Source: CAYUQT01 sp964596165 (lineage in GTDB: Bacteria; Planctomycetota; Phycisphaerae; UBA1845; JAFGLZ01). From it: DNA of 64,000 nucleotides. The translations under genes were made by a program, and so were the position numbers. The notes under the pieces were generated by a model, which was given only the letters and a program-made list of their open reading frames with translations, had not been told where the DNA came from and made no database searches. The stretch is from positions 9,518 through 73,517 of the forward strand of contig CAZQTW010000027.1 in assembly GCA_964596165.1 (NCBI GenBank), given 5' to 3'. The first letter of the stretch is position 1. Every line of letters begins with the position of its first letter. Below, piece after piece: positions 10,001-18,309 of the stretch.

Positions 10001-10361
10001 ATGGGCTGCCGTCGAGCGAGGCAAATGCCTCGGCGACGAACCGGTGGGCGAGCAGTTCGACCATGTCCGCGTTGACACAACCCTTGTAGAAGCGGCGATC
10101 GCTCAGACGCCGCTGCCAACCCCGAAAACGGGCGGGATCGACGGCACTATCACGCGGCACGGGATCGAGGATCGGCTGTGGATAGCCCTCGGCGTAGATG
10201 TTCCCGAATTCCGAACCCACCAGCTCCGCCACCGACGGAATGCACATGCTTTCCGAGGGAATCAGGATGATATTGCGGAGCTGGCGCTCTCGTTCGCGAT
10301 CGAGAGCCTGCTTGATGCGCGATGGGGCGCCGCCTTCGTACCAACGGGATATGCGTTCCAT
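7080..10361 (-). CDS. Fusion of serine hydroxymethyltransferase (GlyA) and glycine-cleavage aminomethyltransferase (GcvT)
   Basis: One uninterrupted 1093-codon frame. Residues 1 to about 430 are GlyA: IPSESM near 36, YAEGYPQ, LLADIAHLAGMVVGG, and FTTHKTLCGPRG with the PLP lysine at about 266. Residues about 685-1093 are complete GcvT: RKTVLNDIHRRLGGKMVEF, LFDVSHMG, YPDGTAADDVYLYR with the catalytic-site Asp region, and GYTGEQIGFELF. Between them (about 480-680) lies a degenerate GcvT-like half: VVRGDKARAGLQQVLT aligns with EIRGRHATAFLETVLA of the real GcvT, but the DD motif is absent. The ATG at 10361 has GGAGG six bases upstream, so the longer frame to 10454 is not used. GlyA interconverts serine and glycine and GcvT transfers the glycine methylene carbon to tetrahydrofolate, so the fusion joins linked folate steps. 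No gcvH or gcvP is nearby. Confidence 0.92.
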   Translation of the reverse strand: MERISRWYEGGAPSRIKQALDRERERQLRNIILIPSESMCIPSVAELVGSEFGNIYAEGYPQPILDPVPRDSAVDPARFRGWQRRLSDRRFYKGCVNADMVELLAHRFVAEAFASLDGSPSSSGIFVNVQALSGAAANNAVYEALLQPGDVIMGMKLSHGGHLTHGSPFNISGRRFKAVSYGIDPATGKVDYDRVRELAREHRPRLIIGGASAYPWDIDWRALRRAADEAGAILLADIAHLAGMVVGGVLNNPLACADVVTFTTHKTLCGPRGAVIVSASPTVAKAIDAAIFPGTQGGPHMNSVAAIARLFELIVEHREAFNRFQRAIVDNTALLARELRARGFVLAYGGTDTHMLLVDLKVFTARGEAGVPIDGEIASRLLELAGIVVNKNTLPGDEVAGESSGIRMGMPWATQRDITPAQIAGLADVIHLVLSNVYTTRVWVPGNAQRCRGRIDADVLRRARAMTDELIDGLGDGTRASLAPTLNVETGTYACLVVRGDKARAGLQQVLTCNIADLTPTDPGVLGLLLNARAEVIEKVCAFALPDEGREQRYALVVEAAGAARVASWLDGLSDGYLLFDSEDLQAKIDGPMVVEDSTGSDLAIVLEEAAKPVLSLLPTCTGRTLTVGQLTLDPTSGVIDSSKPFFIGQNELLRQASTSTDLAWLLRSSGASKQRYTYQPAPLPIRKTVLNDIHRRLGGKMVEFAGWDMPVHYPPGIFAEHRAVRTAAGLFDVSHMGVFEIRGRHATAFLETVLAGCVSRLEPGIAGYNYLLYPDGTAADDVYLYRVESQRYLLVVNAANAERDWDWLTAVNSRQVVIEDLLPGGTLKQVEGTVTLRNLRDAGADSLIDLALQGPKSIDVLAKLTDRRDARVLDALEMNHFVRARLNGAEAIVARTGYTGEQIGFELFVHPRRAPDLFHAILEAGRPLGVLPCGLGARDSARTQAGFPLFGHELEGEHRGTLTECDYGFVPRFHVPFFIGRAAYMRRVTPRRRKVARLAGSGRKSLRPGHLILNDQRKPAGVVTSFAYLNEAFDFIVLAYVDVGLDITPGRRIEGLRVTEFAAGDVDESKIVELTALTRFPTEAERRGWGGR

Positions 10362-10466
10362 GAAGCCTCCAAGATCCGCCCTCCGTGTTTTCGGAGGATT
10401 GACTGTTGGGTATGCAATGCGCTCCGCCGTCTGAACAACTCGGACGGAAAGCAATCCTTTGAGAGC

Positions 10467-11585
10467 TTATCCTTTCACCGGCTGCGTCGCCTTGAGGGAC
10501 AACATACGTTCCAGAGCAACGGCGGCCTGTCCGCGGGTCGGCTCATCCACCGTCACCCGATTGACAGTCTTTCCTTCGACCAAACGGTCCAACACCCAAA
10601 GGAGGTGGCGCAGGTCCACGCGACCCATCGTCTCGCAAACGGCTCGCGTGGTCGCCAGACTGCGAATTGCCAGTCGCCCGGCGTGTCGGCGGGCCAGACG
10701 ATCGACCAGATGTTCCTCCGTGCCGATCGCCCAATGGCTTCCCACCGGCGCCTGTTCGATTGTCTCGATGATGAACTCCGTGCCACCCGCCATGTCCGAC
10801 TCGTGGAATACATCCCAACGGCACTCCGGATGTACCAAGATACGACAGGCCCGATCCGCCTGGCGAATCTGCTCGCACTGCTCCCGGCTGAAGGCCATGT
10901 GGACGGGACAATAACCGTCCCACAGCACGGCGGTGGCCCCGGCAACGTCTTCGGATTTCAGACCGCCGCGGGGCTCGGTCGCGCGATAGAGGACCATGCT
11001 GTCGAGTGGGCAGCCCATCTGATAAAGTGCGTTCCGCCCCAGATGCTGGTCAGGCAGAAAGAGGATCTTGTCGCCGTGTGACAAGGCCCAGTCGATGACG
11101 GCGGAAGCGTTTCCGCTCGTGCAGCAGGCGCCGCCCTGCCGACCACAGAAGGCCTTGATTGCCGCCGAGGAGTTCACATAGGCAACGGGGACGATCCGCT
11201 TGCCCCCCGATGCCGATTCGAGGAACGGCCAGGCCTGCTCGACCTGATCGATGGTGGCTAGGTCGGCCATGTCGCACCCCGCACTCGAATCGGGCAAGAT
11301 GACCTGAACGTTCGGAGCGGTCAGGATATCCGCCGACTCGGCCATGAAATGCACGCCGCAAAAGACAACGAACTCGGCACGCTTCTGAGCCGCGGCAAGT
11401 TGTGAGAGCTTCAGGCTGTCTCCGATAAAGTCGGCGAACTGAAGGATCTCGTCGGACTGGTAGTGATGGCCCAGGATCACGAGTCGCGTCCCAAGATCCG
11501 TCCTGTGACGGGCGATCCGTTCGTGTACCTGATTCCGGGGCATTCGCGAGTAGATCGCCGGGAGTGTCTGCACAGTCTGGCACAT
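10467..11585 (-). CDS. nadA: Quinolinate synthase
   Basis: About 372 residues. NadA condenses iminoaspartate with dihydroxyacetone phosphate to quinolinate in de novo NAD synthesis and carries an oxygen-sensitive [4Fe-4S] cluster. Family signatures include VILGHHYQSDEILQFAD, VVFCGVHFMAESADIL, the CCTSGNA segment and ILVHPECRWDV, which supply the expected cysteines. I prefer the ATG at 11585, preceded by GGGGTGAG; the ATG at 11603 would add six residues. No nadB or nadC is adjacent. The gene ends 105 bases before the GlyA-GcvT fusion on the same strand. Confidence 0.93.
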   Translation of the reverse strand: MCQTVQTLPAIYSRMPRNQVHERIARHRTDLGTRLVILGHHYQSDEILQFADFIGDSLKLSQLAAAQKRAEFVVFCGVHFMAESADILTAPNVQVILPDSSAGCDMADLATIDQVEQAWPFLESASGGKRIVPVAYVNSSAAIKAFCGRQGGACCTSGNASAVIDWALSHGDKILFLPDQHLGRNALYQMGCPLDSMVLYRATEPRGGLKSEDVAGATAVLWDGYCPVHMAFSREQCEQIRQADRACRILVHPECRWDVFHESDMAGGTEFIIETIEQAPVGSHWAIGTEEHLVDRLARRHAGRLAIRSLATTRAVCETMGRVDLRHLLWVLDRLVEGKTVNRVTVDEPTRGQAAVALERMLSLKATQPVKG

Positions 11586-11801
11586 GAACTCACCCCAAAT
11601 CATTCATTAGAACGGCGCACCTGCACTTTGGCAAGCGACGGAGACGAGCCTGCCGGAACGACATCCGGAATGCACACTCGCCGAAACTTGGCCGCAGCCG
11701 CGTTTCCGGCTATCCTACCGCCGGGCGTACCCCCCCGCCTGCACCAGGACCGCACGTCCAGCGGGTCGGCACAGGGGAATCCACCGCGATTGGGCATAAC
11801 C

Positions 11802-12617
11802 ATGGAGCGAAGGAGTCACACACGAGCCAGGGGAGGGCACGGCCCCGCATTGCCCGACGGGAAAATCGTCTTCGTGAGGCAAGCCGCCCGACTGGGACGA
11901 TGGGCGCCCGCCCTATACTTTATTGTCATCTTCGCGGGCTGCGTGGAACCCAGAGGGGGGCTCGAACAACTTCCCGAACCGCCGGTCAGGACTCGAGTCT
12001 GGGAACGACCGCCCCCCGTCGAGCCACCGCCCAAACCCGTTACGCCTCCTCCGCATCCGGCGATGCGCGGCCTGCGGGGCGCAACGCTCGTCGTCGATGC
12101 CGGCCATGGGGGTCGGGATCCCGGAGCGAGAGGGCTCTCCCGCGCACCGGAGAGAACCATCAACCTCAGCATCGCGACGGAATTGGCGCGGCAGCTCAAT
12201 CACCGCGGCGCCAATGTCGTGCTCACGCGCAATACCGACGAATTCATCGAACTCGAGGATCGCGCGGAGATCGCCGATCGTTATCGAGCCGATCTGTTCG
12301 TGTCAATTCACTGCGACGCGCATCGCGACCCTTCGATGGCCGGCGCGACGATCTACGTCGGACGCGGCGCCTCGTCGACCAGCGTCCGCGCGGCCGAGTG
12401 CATCGCCTCCGCACTCCAGTCGGCAGGCATTCCATGCCGCGGCGTCCGCGATGCGGGCTTCAAGGTGCTGATCGCACATTCGCGACCGGCCGTCCTCATC
12501 GAGTGTGGCTACCTGACAAACCGTACGGAAGCCGGCCGGCTGAACGACCCGGCCTATCAGGCCCGCATCGCCGCCGCAATCGCCGCCGGTATCACCGCCC
12601 ATTTCGCCGGATCATAG
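11802..12617 (+). CDS. N-acetylmuramoyl-L-alanine amidase (Amidase_3) lipoprotein
   Basis: A peptidoglycan amidase anchored as a lipoprotein. A hydrophobic stretch (PALYFIVIFAGC) ends in a lipobox cysteine. A Pro-rich linker (EPPVRTRVWERPPPVEPPPK and onward) follows, then the catalytic domain: VVDAGHGGRDPGARG with the first zinc His, LFVSIHCDAH with the second His, and VLIECGYLTN with the catalytic Glu. The family cuts the amide bond between muramic acid and the stem peptide. The start is uncertain: ATG at 11802 leaves a long pre-signal segment, while a GTG at 11874 would give a more usual signal length. It is divergent from nadA and convergent with the TetR gene. Confidence 0.85.
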   Translation: MERRSHTRARGGHGPALPDGKIVFVRQAARLGRWAPALYFIVIFAGCVEPRGGLEQLPEPPVRTRVWERPPPVEPPPKPVTPPPHPAMRGLRGATLVVDAGHGGRDPGARGLSRAPERTINLSIATELARQLNHRGANVVLTRNTDEFIELEDRAEIADRYRADLFVSIHCDAHRDPSMAGATIYVGRGASSTSVRAAECIASALQSAGIPCRGVRDAGFKVLIAHSRPAVLIECGYLTNRTEAGRLNDPAYQARIAAAIAAGITAHFAGS

Positions 12618-12676
12618 ATCGGACAGCACGGCAACTGCCGGGACAGGCCGCGCAAGAGTCGGGACATTTCGAGGAA

Positions 12677-13357
12677 TCAGGTCGTGTCTCGTGCCGCAAC
12701 GGCGCTCTGAGACTCTTTGAGCGTGTTGTGATGGGGTTCGATAGGAGTGGCCACGCGACGAAAGACGTCGATCATGATCGTGATGTTCTGCTCCACATCG
12801 ACCGGCCCAAACTGAAGCCACTGGTGTAGGCTCCATCGACCCTTGGCCTGGAAAAGGGCAAACAGAAACGCGAGCAGCAGGTCGACGGGCAAATCGGTGC
12901 GAACAGCACCGAGCGCCTGGCCCTGACGAATCACACCACGATACCAGTCGACATCCTTAACCATCATCGTCCTCAGCATCTCGTCGGCCATCTGACCCGG
13001 CCTGAGATCGATGATGCTCTTGAGCACACCGACAAGAATCGGGTTCTGCAAGCCGAAGTGAAACAGTCGACGATACAGCCGGGTGCACTCTGCCCAGAAC
13101 TCTTCGACACTCTTGACGTCGGCGAAGTCGCCGATCGCCTCGGAAAACCGCGCTGTGGCGTCTTTCACAACCGTGAAGTAGAGGTCGTCCTTTCCGTGAA
13201 AGTAGTAGTAGAACGACCCTTTGCTCAATCCGGAATTGGCGATGATGCGGTTGTAGGAAGAAGCCTCGTAGCCGTACTGGGCGAACTCCGCGCGGGCCGC
13301 GTCCAAAAGGGCCTGCTGCTTGGCGGGATCCAGTCTCTCAAATCTGGGACTGGGCAC
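12677..13357 (-). CDS. TetR-family transcriptional regulator
   Basis: A 226-residue repressor-type regulator. The N-terminal helix-turn-helix region reads AKQQALLDAARAEFAQYGYE, then NRIIANSGLSKGSFYYYFHGKDDLY, a classic TetR DNA-binding domain. The rest is a helical ligand-binding domain with no diagnostic residues, so the inducer is unknown. I chose the GTG at 13357 because GAGGAGG lies just upstream; the frame continues open to 13528 but has no better start. The gene faces away from the prepilin-like gene across a 463-base gap holding a candidate operator, so it may control itself and possibly the rightward gene. Confidence 0.87.
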   Translation of the reverse strand: MPSPRFERLDPAKQQALLDAARAEFAQYGYEASSYNRIIANSGLSKGSFYYYFHGKDDLYFTVVKDATARFSEAIGDFADVKSVEEFWAECTRLYRRLFHFGLQNPILVGVLKSIIDLRPGQMADEMLRTMMVKDVDWYRGVIRQGQALGAVRTDLPVDLLLAFLFALFQAKGRWSLHQWLQFGPVDVEQNITIMIDVFRRVATPIEPHHNTLKESQSAVAARDTT

Positions 13358-13452
13358 GGAGCCCTCCTCAAACCCAGGGTACCAGCTTTCCGGTGGGATT
13401 ATACACGAGACATAGGACCCATTGCCCATACCAATTGCCGTGCGGCGGCGGA

Positions 13453-13530
13453 ATGGTATGCAGATTATTGGCTGAGGCCAGGATGTTTGCCCTTGACAGC
13501 AAACATGAGACGATGTACTGTATACCATAC
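13453..13530. promoter_or_regulatory. Candidate TetR operator pair and promoter
   Basis: ATGGTATGCAG at 13453-13463 is matched in inverted orientation by CTGTATACCAT at 13518-13528 (10 of 11 positions complementary). The right copy sits in a short palindrome, GTATaccATAC at 13520-13530. A perfect -35 hexamer TTGACA lies at 13493-13498, and 17 bases later there is a weak -10 (TACTGT), which the palindrome overlaps. This is the expected layout for repression by the adjacent regulator. The rest of 13358-13820 holds no convincing gene; a GC-rich hairpin (CCGGCGAGTACCC, TTTC, GGGTCCTC) lies at about 13741-13771. Confidence 0.4.
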
Positions 13531-13820
13531 GGTCGAACCTCTAAGTATGACCTTGCGGTATGTTTCAGATGCAGTTGACGAAACGGTTGGTCTAATGCGA
13601 GAAGACTCCACTGAAATATGAGTGTAAATCGTTCATTTTCAACAAGTTAAAACAAAGACATGCCACATGTTTCTCATGACATGCCTTATGGGCATCTGCG
13701 ACACTTCCGGGAAGGGGTTGAGATTCGGGGCGTCTTCGGCCCGGCGAGTACCCTTTCGGGTCCTCACCCGGCGGAGAAAGGCTTCTGGGGAATCGGCCAG
13801 ACAAGCATGAAGGAGAGGCC

Positions 13821-14873
13821 ATGAAGAGAGGATTGCGCGTTATTGGCGGGAGCCGTCGTGGATTCACGTTGATTGAGTTGTTGGTGGTGGTGGCGATCAT
13901 CGCCCTGCTGATTTCGATTCTGTTGCCGTCGCTAAGCAAAGCGAGGTCGCAGGCTCGGGCGACGTTATGCGCCTCGCGACTGAGCCAGTTGACCAAGGCC
14001 ATGTTGATCTATGCCGGCGACTACGATGAGACGCCACCGTTCATCGGCGTCGGATACATGCCCTGCGGCGAGGATCGATCCTATGACCAACTCGGCTCAC
14101 CCGGACAGAACACGGAGCTGTACTTCGCGCAATTCGAGCAATGGCTGATACCGAACCTTGCCGGCGCGGGGGAGGATAAGTTATGGCTTGACATGGACTG
14201 GAGGCAATGGGCCGGGACGTCCAAGGAGGCTAAGGTCCAGAATGGAACACTCTATCCCTATACGCGATTCGCAAACCTGTACCGTTGCCCCGAATTCGAG
14301 CGAGTGAATGACCCCCGCAAGACGCAAGACGTTTTCAATTACTCGAGGAGTCTTCTCGGTCGAAAGTTCTTGACGAATCTGTCGGCCGTAAGGGATCCCG
14401 GTGCCGACAGCACCATCTGTCCCGGTTTCATCATGAAGACCAGCGGAATCCATGCGCCCGGTGCCATGTACATGATGATCGACGAACAGTGGGACTTCCA
14501 CTGTGCCGGCAACTACAACGACGGCGGAATCAACAACATCAGCGGGACGTGGATGGCCGCCGAGACCATTCACGGACTCGCGATGGACATGTTCGGTTCC
14601 TACCACGGGGCGGAGAGTAACGCACTTGGCCTGTCCGAAACCCTCCCGTCCAAGCAGTGCAACATCGGCTACTACGACGGGCATGTCGATCCATTCCAGG
14701 ATCCGTTACCTTACCGAACGGCCAAGGACACGCTGGCTGCCGTGCTGTTTCGATACGGTCCCGATCGCCTGATGAAAGCGCTAAATCCCATTCTGACGCA
14801 GGTTTACGCCCAGCGAGGTCTGCCGCTGACAATGGACATGCTGGTGGAAGTCGTCGGCACGATCATCAAGTGA
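13821..14873 (+). CDS. Prepilin-type N-terminal methylation protein (type II secretion/pseudopilin-like)
   Basis: A 350-residue protein with a textbook prepilin leader. SRRGFTLIELLVVVAIIALL places the cleavage after Gly, with Phe at +1 and Glu at +5, followed by the hydrophobic spine. The remainder is a long exported domain ending in NIGYYDGHVDPF, the DGH-type motif that recurs in the large pseudopilin families of planctomycetes and Lentisphaerae. Their function is mostly unknown; they are far longer than ordinary GspG pseudopilins. GAAGGAGAGGCC immediately precedes the ATG. No secretion ATPase or prepilin peptidase gene is in the window. Confidence 0.85.
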   Translation: MKRGLRVIGGSRRGFTLIELLVVVAIIALLISILLPSLSKARSQARATLCASRLSQLTKAMLIYAGDYDETPPFIGVGYMPCGEDRSYDQLGSPGQNTELYFAQFEQWLIPNLAGAGEDKLWLDMDWRQWAGTSKEAKVQNGTLYPYTRFANLYRCPEFERVNDPRKTQDVFNYSRSLLGRKFLTNLSAVRDPGADSTICPGFIMKTSGIHAPGAMYMMIDEQWDFHCAGNYNDGGINNISGTWMAAETIHGLAMDMFGSYHGAESNALGLSETLPSKQCNIGYYDGHVDPFQDPLPYRTAKDTLAAVLFRYGPDRLMKALNPILTQVYAQRGLPLTMDMLVEVVGTIIK

Positions 14874-15348
14874 AATTCCGGGCCAGGGCGAGCGCCGCTT
14901 ACTGCAATCCGTCTTCCTTGTGCGGAAGGCGAGGCAATGCTCATACTGTTTCCTGACGCGTGGTGAGTTGCCGAACAAGCCGGGCGCTGGGGTGACCGCG
15001 ATCGCGTTGGATCCCCTCAATTGGATCGAGCACTCGATAGTATCACACCCCGATCGGCCCAGTACCTATCCAATAATTGAGATGCGACAACTCCACAGAC
15101 ACCACAAGTATATGATTGAAGGATGGCGGGAATTCTGAGTATGATGATGGGGGAAGGCAAGCGAGGACGAGCGGCGCCTGCCTCAAGCGGTAACAGCGGG
15201 GCATGGGGAAGGGTTTGGAAGCGACGGGGATAGAGAGCTCTCCATCACATCCGGCATACCAACCCATGCGGCTCCGTTTCGAACACGTCCACAGACAAAG
15301 GCAATGCGTTTCGCGCATGCCACGGTCGATCAAGGGAAGGAGGTCTTC
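14874..15348. other. Non-coding gap between the prepilin-like and PEP-CTERM genes
   Basis: No frame here looks like a gene. The only structure I see is a 7-base inverted repeat, ATTGGAT at 15020-15026 and ATCCAAT at 15068-15074. The last bases hold the AAGGAGG ribosome-binding site of the next gene. Confidence 0.5.
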
Positions 15349-16266
15349 ATGAAGAGACGGCTACTGGAGAGTGCGCTGGCGTACGTTCTGGTGTTGTCGG
15401 CCGGGACGTACGGTGGGGTGGTGACAGTTCCCGTGTCGTTTTCCGGACCGGGAAACTTGCTGACCGCGAACGGAACGCTGGTCGGCTCCGCCTCGGTCAG
15501 CGGCGGAGGCGGCGTCTATACCTATGACGACGCCAACGAGGTCTGGGTCGCCTCGACCTTCACCGTGCCGTTGCAGAGCGTGCCGATCGCGGCGAACCCC
15601 TTCTTCTTGGCGCTCAGTTCGAGCCCGACCGGAAGCATGACCATGAACATCGACAACACCGACCCCGACTGGTGGGTCGAGTCGTTCTTCGACATCTTCT
15701 TCGACCTGAAGGGCGGAGGCGGCGGTGGGGGCGGCGCGCTGACGTTCAATCTGGCGCCGACCGGTATCACGGTGAACCTGGACGGGGGCGGAACGACGAC
15801 GATCGATCTGGCGGGCGGCGGGGTGTATGCGCCTTTGAAGTGGGCGGGTTTGCCGAATAGGGTGCATTCGGGCGTGAGCATTGACGTCGTGGGAATGGCC
15901 GGTCCGATTCCGTTGGGGTATCTGTTCAACGCGTCGTATTCGGAGTCGCAGGCGAACAACGTGGTGATGTCGCCGATCACGATTACGGAGGGGATTGGTC
16001 CGTGGTATGCGTTTCGGGCGGAGTTTTCAGCGGACTTCGACGACATCACACTGAGCTTCTCGGAGTCGGGGACGTTCAGCATGAACACGTACTCAGGCAG
16101 CCAGTATCCCTACTACGCGCTGACGCTGAACTACGATGTGAGCGGGTGCGCGGCCTTGTGCAACGTTCATGGCGACTTCAGCGGTGTGGGCGAGATACCG
16201 GAGCCGACGACGCTGGCGTTGGTGCTTCTGGGTCCGGCGATGATGAGGCTGCGGAGGCGTTCGTAG
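15349..16266 (+). CDS. PEP-CTERM sorting domain protein
   Basis: A 305-residue exported protein. MKRRLLESALAYVLVLSAGT is a signal peptide. The middle is a Gly/Thr/Ser-rich beta-type sequence with a poly-Gly run near residues 123-130. The C terminus IPEPTTLALVLLGPAMMRLR followed by RRS is a complete PEP-CTERM signal: PEP motif, hydrophobic helix and basic tail. Such proteins are handled by an exosortase and end up at the surface or in exopolysaccharide; no exosortase gene is in the window. The start at 15349 is fixed by AAGGAGG seven bases upstream. The cargo function is not recognisable. Confidence 0.85.
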   Translation: MKRRLLESALAYVLVLSAGTYGGVVTVPVSFSGPGNLLTANGTLVGSASVSGGGGVYTYDDANEVWVASTFTVPLQSVPIAANPFFLALSSSPTGSMTMNIDNTDPDWWVESFFDIFFDLKGGGGGGGGALTFNLAPTGITVNLDGGGTTTIDLAGGGVYAPLKWAGLPNRVHSGVSIDVVGMAGPIPLGYLFNASYSESQANNVVMSPITITEGIGPWYAFRAEFSADFDDITLSFSESGTFSMNTYSGSQYPYYALTLNYDVSGCAALCNVHGDFSGVGEIPEPTTLALVLLGPAMMRLRRRS

Positions 16267-16286
16267 GGCGAAGAGCCCCCTCCTCG

Positions 16287-16345
16287 ATCGCCCCTGATCA
16301 AGGGGGTAAGCAGCATTTCCCCCTTGCCAAGAGGGGATACAGGGA
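16287..16345 (+). terminator. Tandem GC-rich hairpins after the PEP-CTERM gene
   Basis: Two adjacent palindromes lie 25-70 bases past the stop codon: CCCCTGATCAAGGGG at 16291-16305 and CCCCCTTGCCAAGAGGGG near 16319. They lack a clear T-run, so they may be a repeat element rather than, or as well as, a terminator. A related CCCCTTATCAAGAGGG sequence follows the DAO-family gene near 60045. Confidence 0.4.
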
Positions 16346-16441
16346 GGGTTTGAAGTTGTGGGGCGGGGTTGACACCGCCGGATACACGTCAAGAAACGGC
16401 GGGCCGAGCCTGCCCGAGGGCAACGCCAGAGGAGGCAGACG

Positions 16442-18187
16442 ATGAAGAAACGGATGACACTCACGAGCCTGGCCATTCTGTTGGCCGGCGTCCCGCTGAT
16501 GATGGGGCTGATCCAAGTCGGCAGTTGTGGGTTGAACCAAGAGGATTTCAGGCGGATCGCCGGCGGCGGCGTGGACACTCGACTCAATGGCTATCCGTGG
16601 GGCATGGAGGAGTTCGACGGTGATCGGGACGGGACGCCTGAGGTGTACATCGGAACCGTCGCGAATCCCCTGTGCCTGCAGGTCTGGATCGGTGCGACCC
16701 CGAACAGCCCGCCGCCGCCGGTCCGGTGGCAGTGCCGGAACGACCTATGGGATGCGAATGACTGGGGCCCTTACCTGATGGCCTCCGTGGCTCCCTCTTA
16801 CGTCTATCGCGGCACGTACGATGAGCCAAACGACAAGTGGAACTGGGCGCGCGTTTTCTCACCCAGCCTGCTTCAAAACGCGGGGTTCCGTGGTGCACGG
16901 GTTTTCAACGACGCTCTGTACATGCTGGGCATGACACTGACGGAAGGGCTGGTGTGGAAGACGACGGACGGGCTGAACTACGTCCGGGCGTCTCCGGTGG
17001 GGATGGCAACCGGCGGCCTGGGGGTAACCGGCGGGCTGCGCGGATCGGCCGTGTTCAAGGGCAAGCTCTATGTGGCCAACAATGGCATCTGTGAGATCTA
17101 CGGCTCGGCCAATCCGTCCACGGATCCCAACAGTTGGGAGCCGGCATGCAGCACGGGTTTCGTGGCCGAAGGCGGCGGCGTACACAGCGCCCCCGTGTCC
17201 TCCGGGACGGTAACGAGCGCGACGACCGGCTCAATTACCGACACGTCACTGACCCTGCAGACCGCCTCCCTGCTCGGGTACGAGATCAAGGTAACGTCGG
17301 CGGCCGATCCGAACGTCAGTCAGACTCGAACGATACGGTACAACACGTCGAACACGCTCTATGTAGATTACGGCGGGGCGGGTCAGCCGTTCGACCCGGT
17401 CCCGGCGGCGGGTGATGCGTACGAGATTCTCAATACCACCGTACCGGACAACACCGGCATATGGCAGATCGCCGTGTTCGACGACCACCTGTACGCCGCG
17501 TGCGGCAATCCGGCCGGACCGGAACTGTGGAAGTCGGATGATCCCAGACCCGGCAACTGGACGCGGGTATTCGCGGGCGGGTACGGGAACCCGAACCCGC
17601 TGGGGATCATGTGCCTCAGCTCGTTCGGCGATCACCTGTACCTGGGCACCATGACCTACCCGCCCGGCGCCAGCTTGGGAATGACGCTCGAGGGTTGTGA
17701 GATCCTTCGCGTGGACGCCAACGACAACGTCGAGGTCTGTGTCGGTGGAACGCGTGCCGCGGGCGTGGTGGGTCCGAACGAGGTCCCACCGCTGTCGGGG
17801 ATGGCCAAGGGGTTTGACTACCGCGCCAACGTTTACGCGTGGTACATGGCGGTCTATGATGGATGGCTGTATGTCGGCACGTATGATTATGCCGGCCAAG
17901 TCATGGACTACATCGTGCAGGCCTACGGCGGGCTGCCGCCGGATCAGTGGCCCCAGAGAACCAAGGACGCCATGGATCGTTGGCTCGGTCCGGACAGCAT
18001 TCGCCGTGGCGGCGCCGACCTGTGGCGAACCAAGGACGGGATCCACTGGGTGCCGGTCAACCTGAACGGATTCGGTGATTGGGACAACTATGGGATTCGT
18101 CAACTGATGTCGACGCAATGGGGCCTCATGGTCGGCATGGGCAATGCCATCGACGGATTCGAGGTCTGGCTCGGCAGGAAGCCGTAG
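16442..18187 (+). CDS. Large secreted protein of unknown function
   Basis: 581 residues with an N-terminal signal (TLTSLAILLAGVPLMMGLI) followed by GSCGL, possibly a lipobox with Cys29. The mature part repeats Gly-, Trp- and Tyr-rich strands such as GTYDEPNDKWNWARVF, FDDHLYAACGNPAGPELWKS, FGDHLYLGTMTYPPG and YDGWLYVGTYDYAG, each with a DHLY/GWLY-type core about 50-100 residues apart. This suggests a beta-propeller, and DGDRDGTPEVYIG near the start looks like a Ca-binding FG-GAP-type loop. No catalytic motif is seen. AGAGGAGG precedes the ATG. It follows the PEP-CTERM gene on the same strand. Confidence 0.75.
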   Translation: MKKRMTLTSLAILLAGVPLMMGLIQVGSCGLNQEDFRRIAGGGVDTRLNGYPWGMEEFDGDRDGTPEVYIGTVANPLCLQVWIGATPNSPPPPVRWQCRNDLWDANDWGPYLMASVAPSYVYRGTYDEPNDKWNWARVFSPSLLQNAGFRGARVFNDALYMLGMTLTEGLVWKTTDGLNYVRASPVGMATGGLGVTGGLRGSAVFKGKLYVANNGICEIYGSANPSTDPNSWEPACSTGFVAEGGGVHSAPVSSGTVTSATTGSITDTSLTLQTASLLGYEIKVTSAADPNVSQTRTIRYNTSNTLYVDYGGAGQPFDPVPAAGDAYEILNTTVPDNTGIWQIAVFDDHLYAACGNPAGPELWKSDDPRPGNWTRVFAGGYGNPNPLGIMCLSSFGDHLYLGTMTYPPGASLGMTLEGCEILRVDANDNVEVCVGGTRAAGVVGPNEVPPLSGMAKGFDYRANVYAWYMAVYDGWLYVGTYDYAGQVMDYIVQAYGGLPPDQWPQRTKDAMDRWLGPDSIRRGGADLWRTKDGIHWVPVNLNGFGDWDNYGIRQLMSTQWGLMVGMGNAIDGFEVWLGRKP

Positions 18188-18309
18188 TAAACGCACGGTG
18201 CCGATTCACAGATTCGCATATATCGTTTGCCTCCATTCGGGCAAGAGGGTGAGTAATGGGTTATCATGACCCCTTATTCACCCTCCGCGTTTATTCCGGA
18301 GAGTCCACG

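Noticed and set aside
8706..11081. A 791-codon plus-strand frame opposite glyA-gcvT and nadA
   Set aside because: It spans two well-supported opposite-strand genes; its sequence is Arg/His/Val-rich noise without family similarity.
13711..13820. Riboswitch upstream of the prepilin-like gene
   Set aside because: The hairpin does not match any riboswitch consensus I know, and a similar element lies in the opposite orientation relative to its gene elsewhere, which argues for a repeat.
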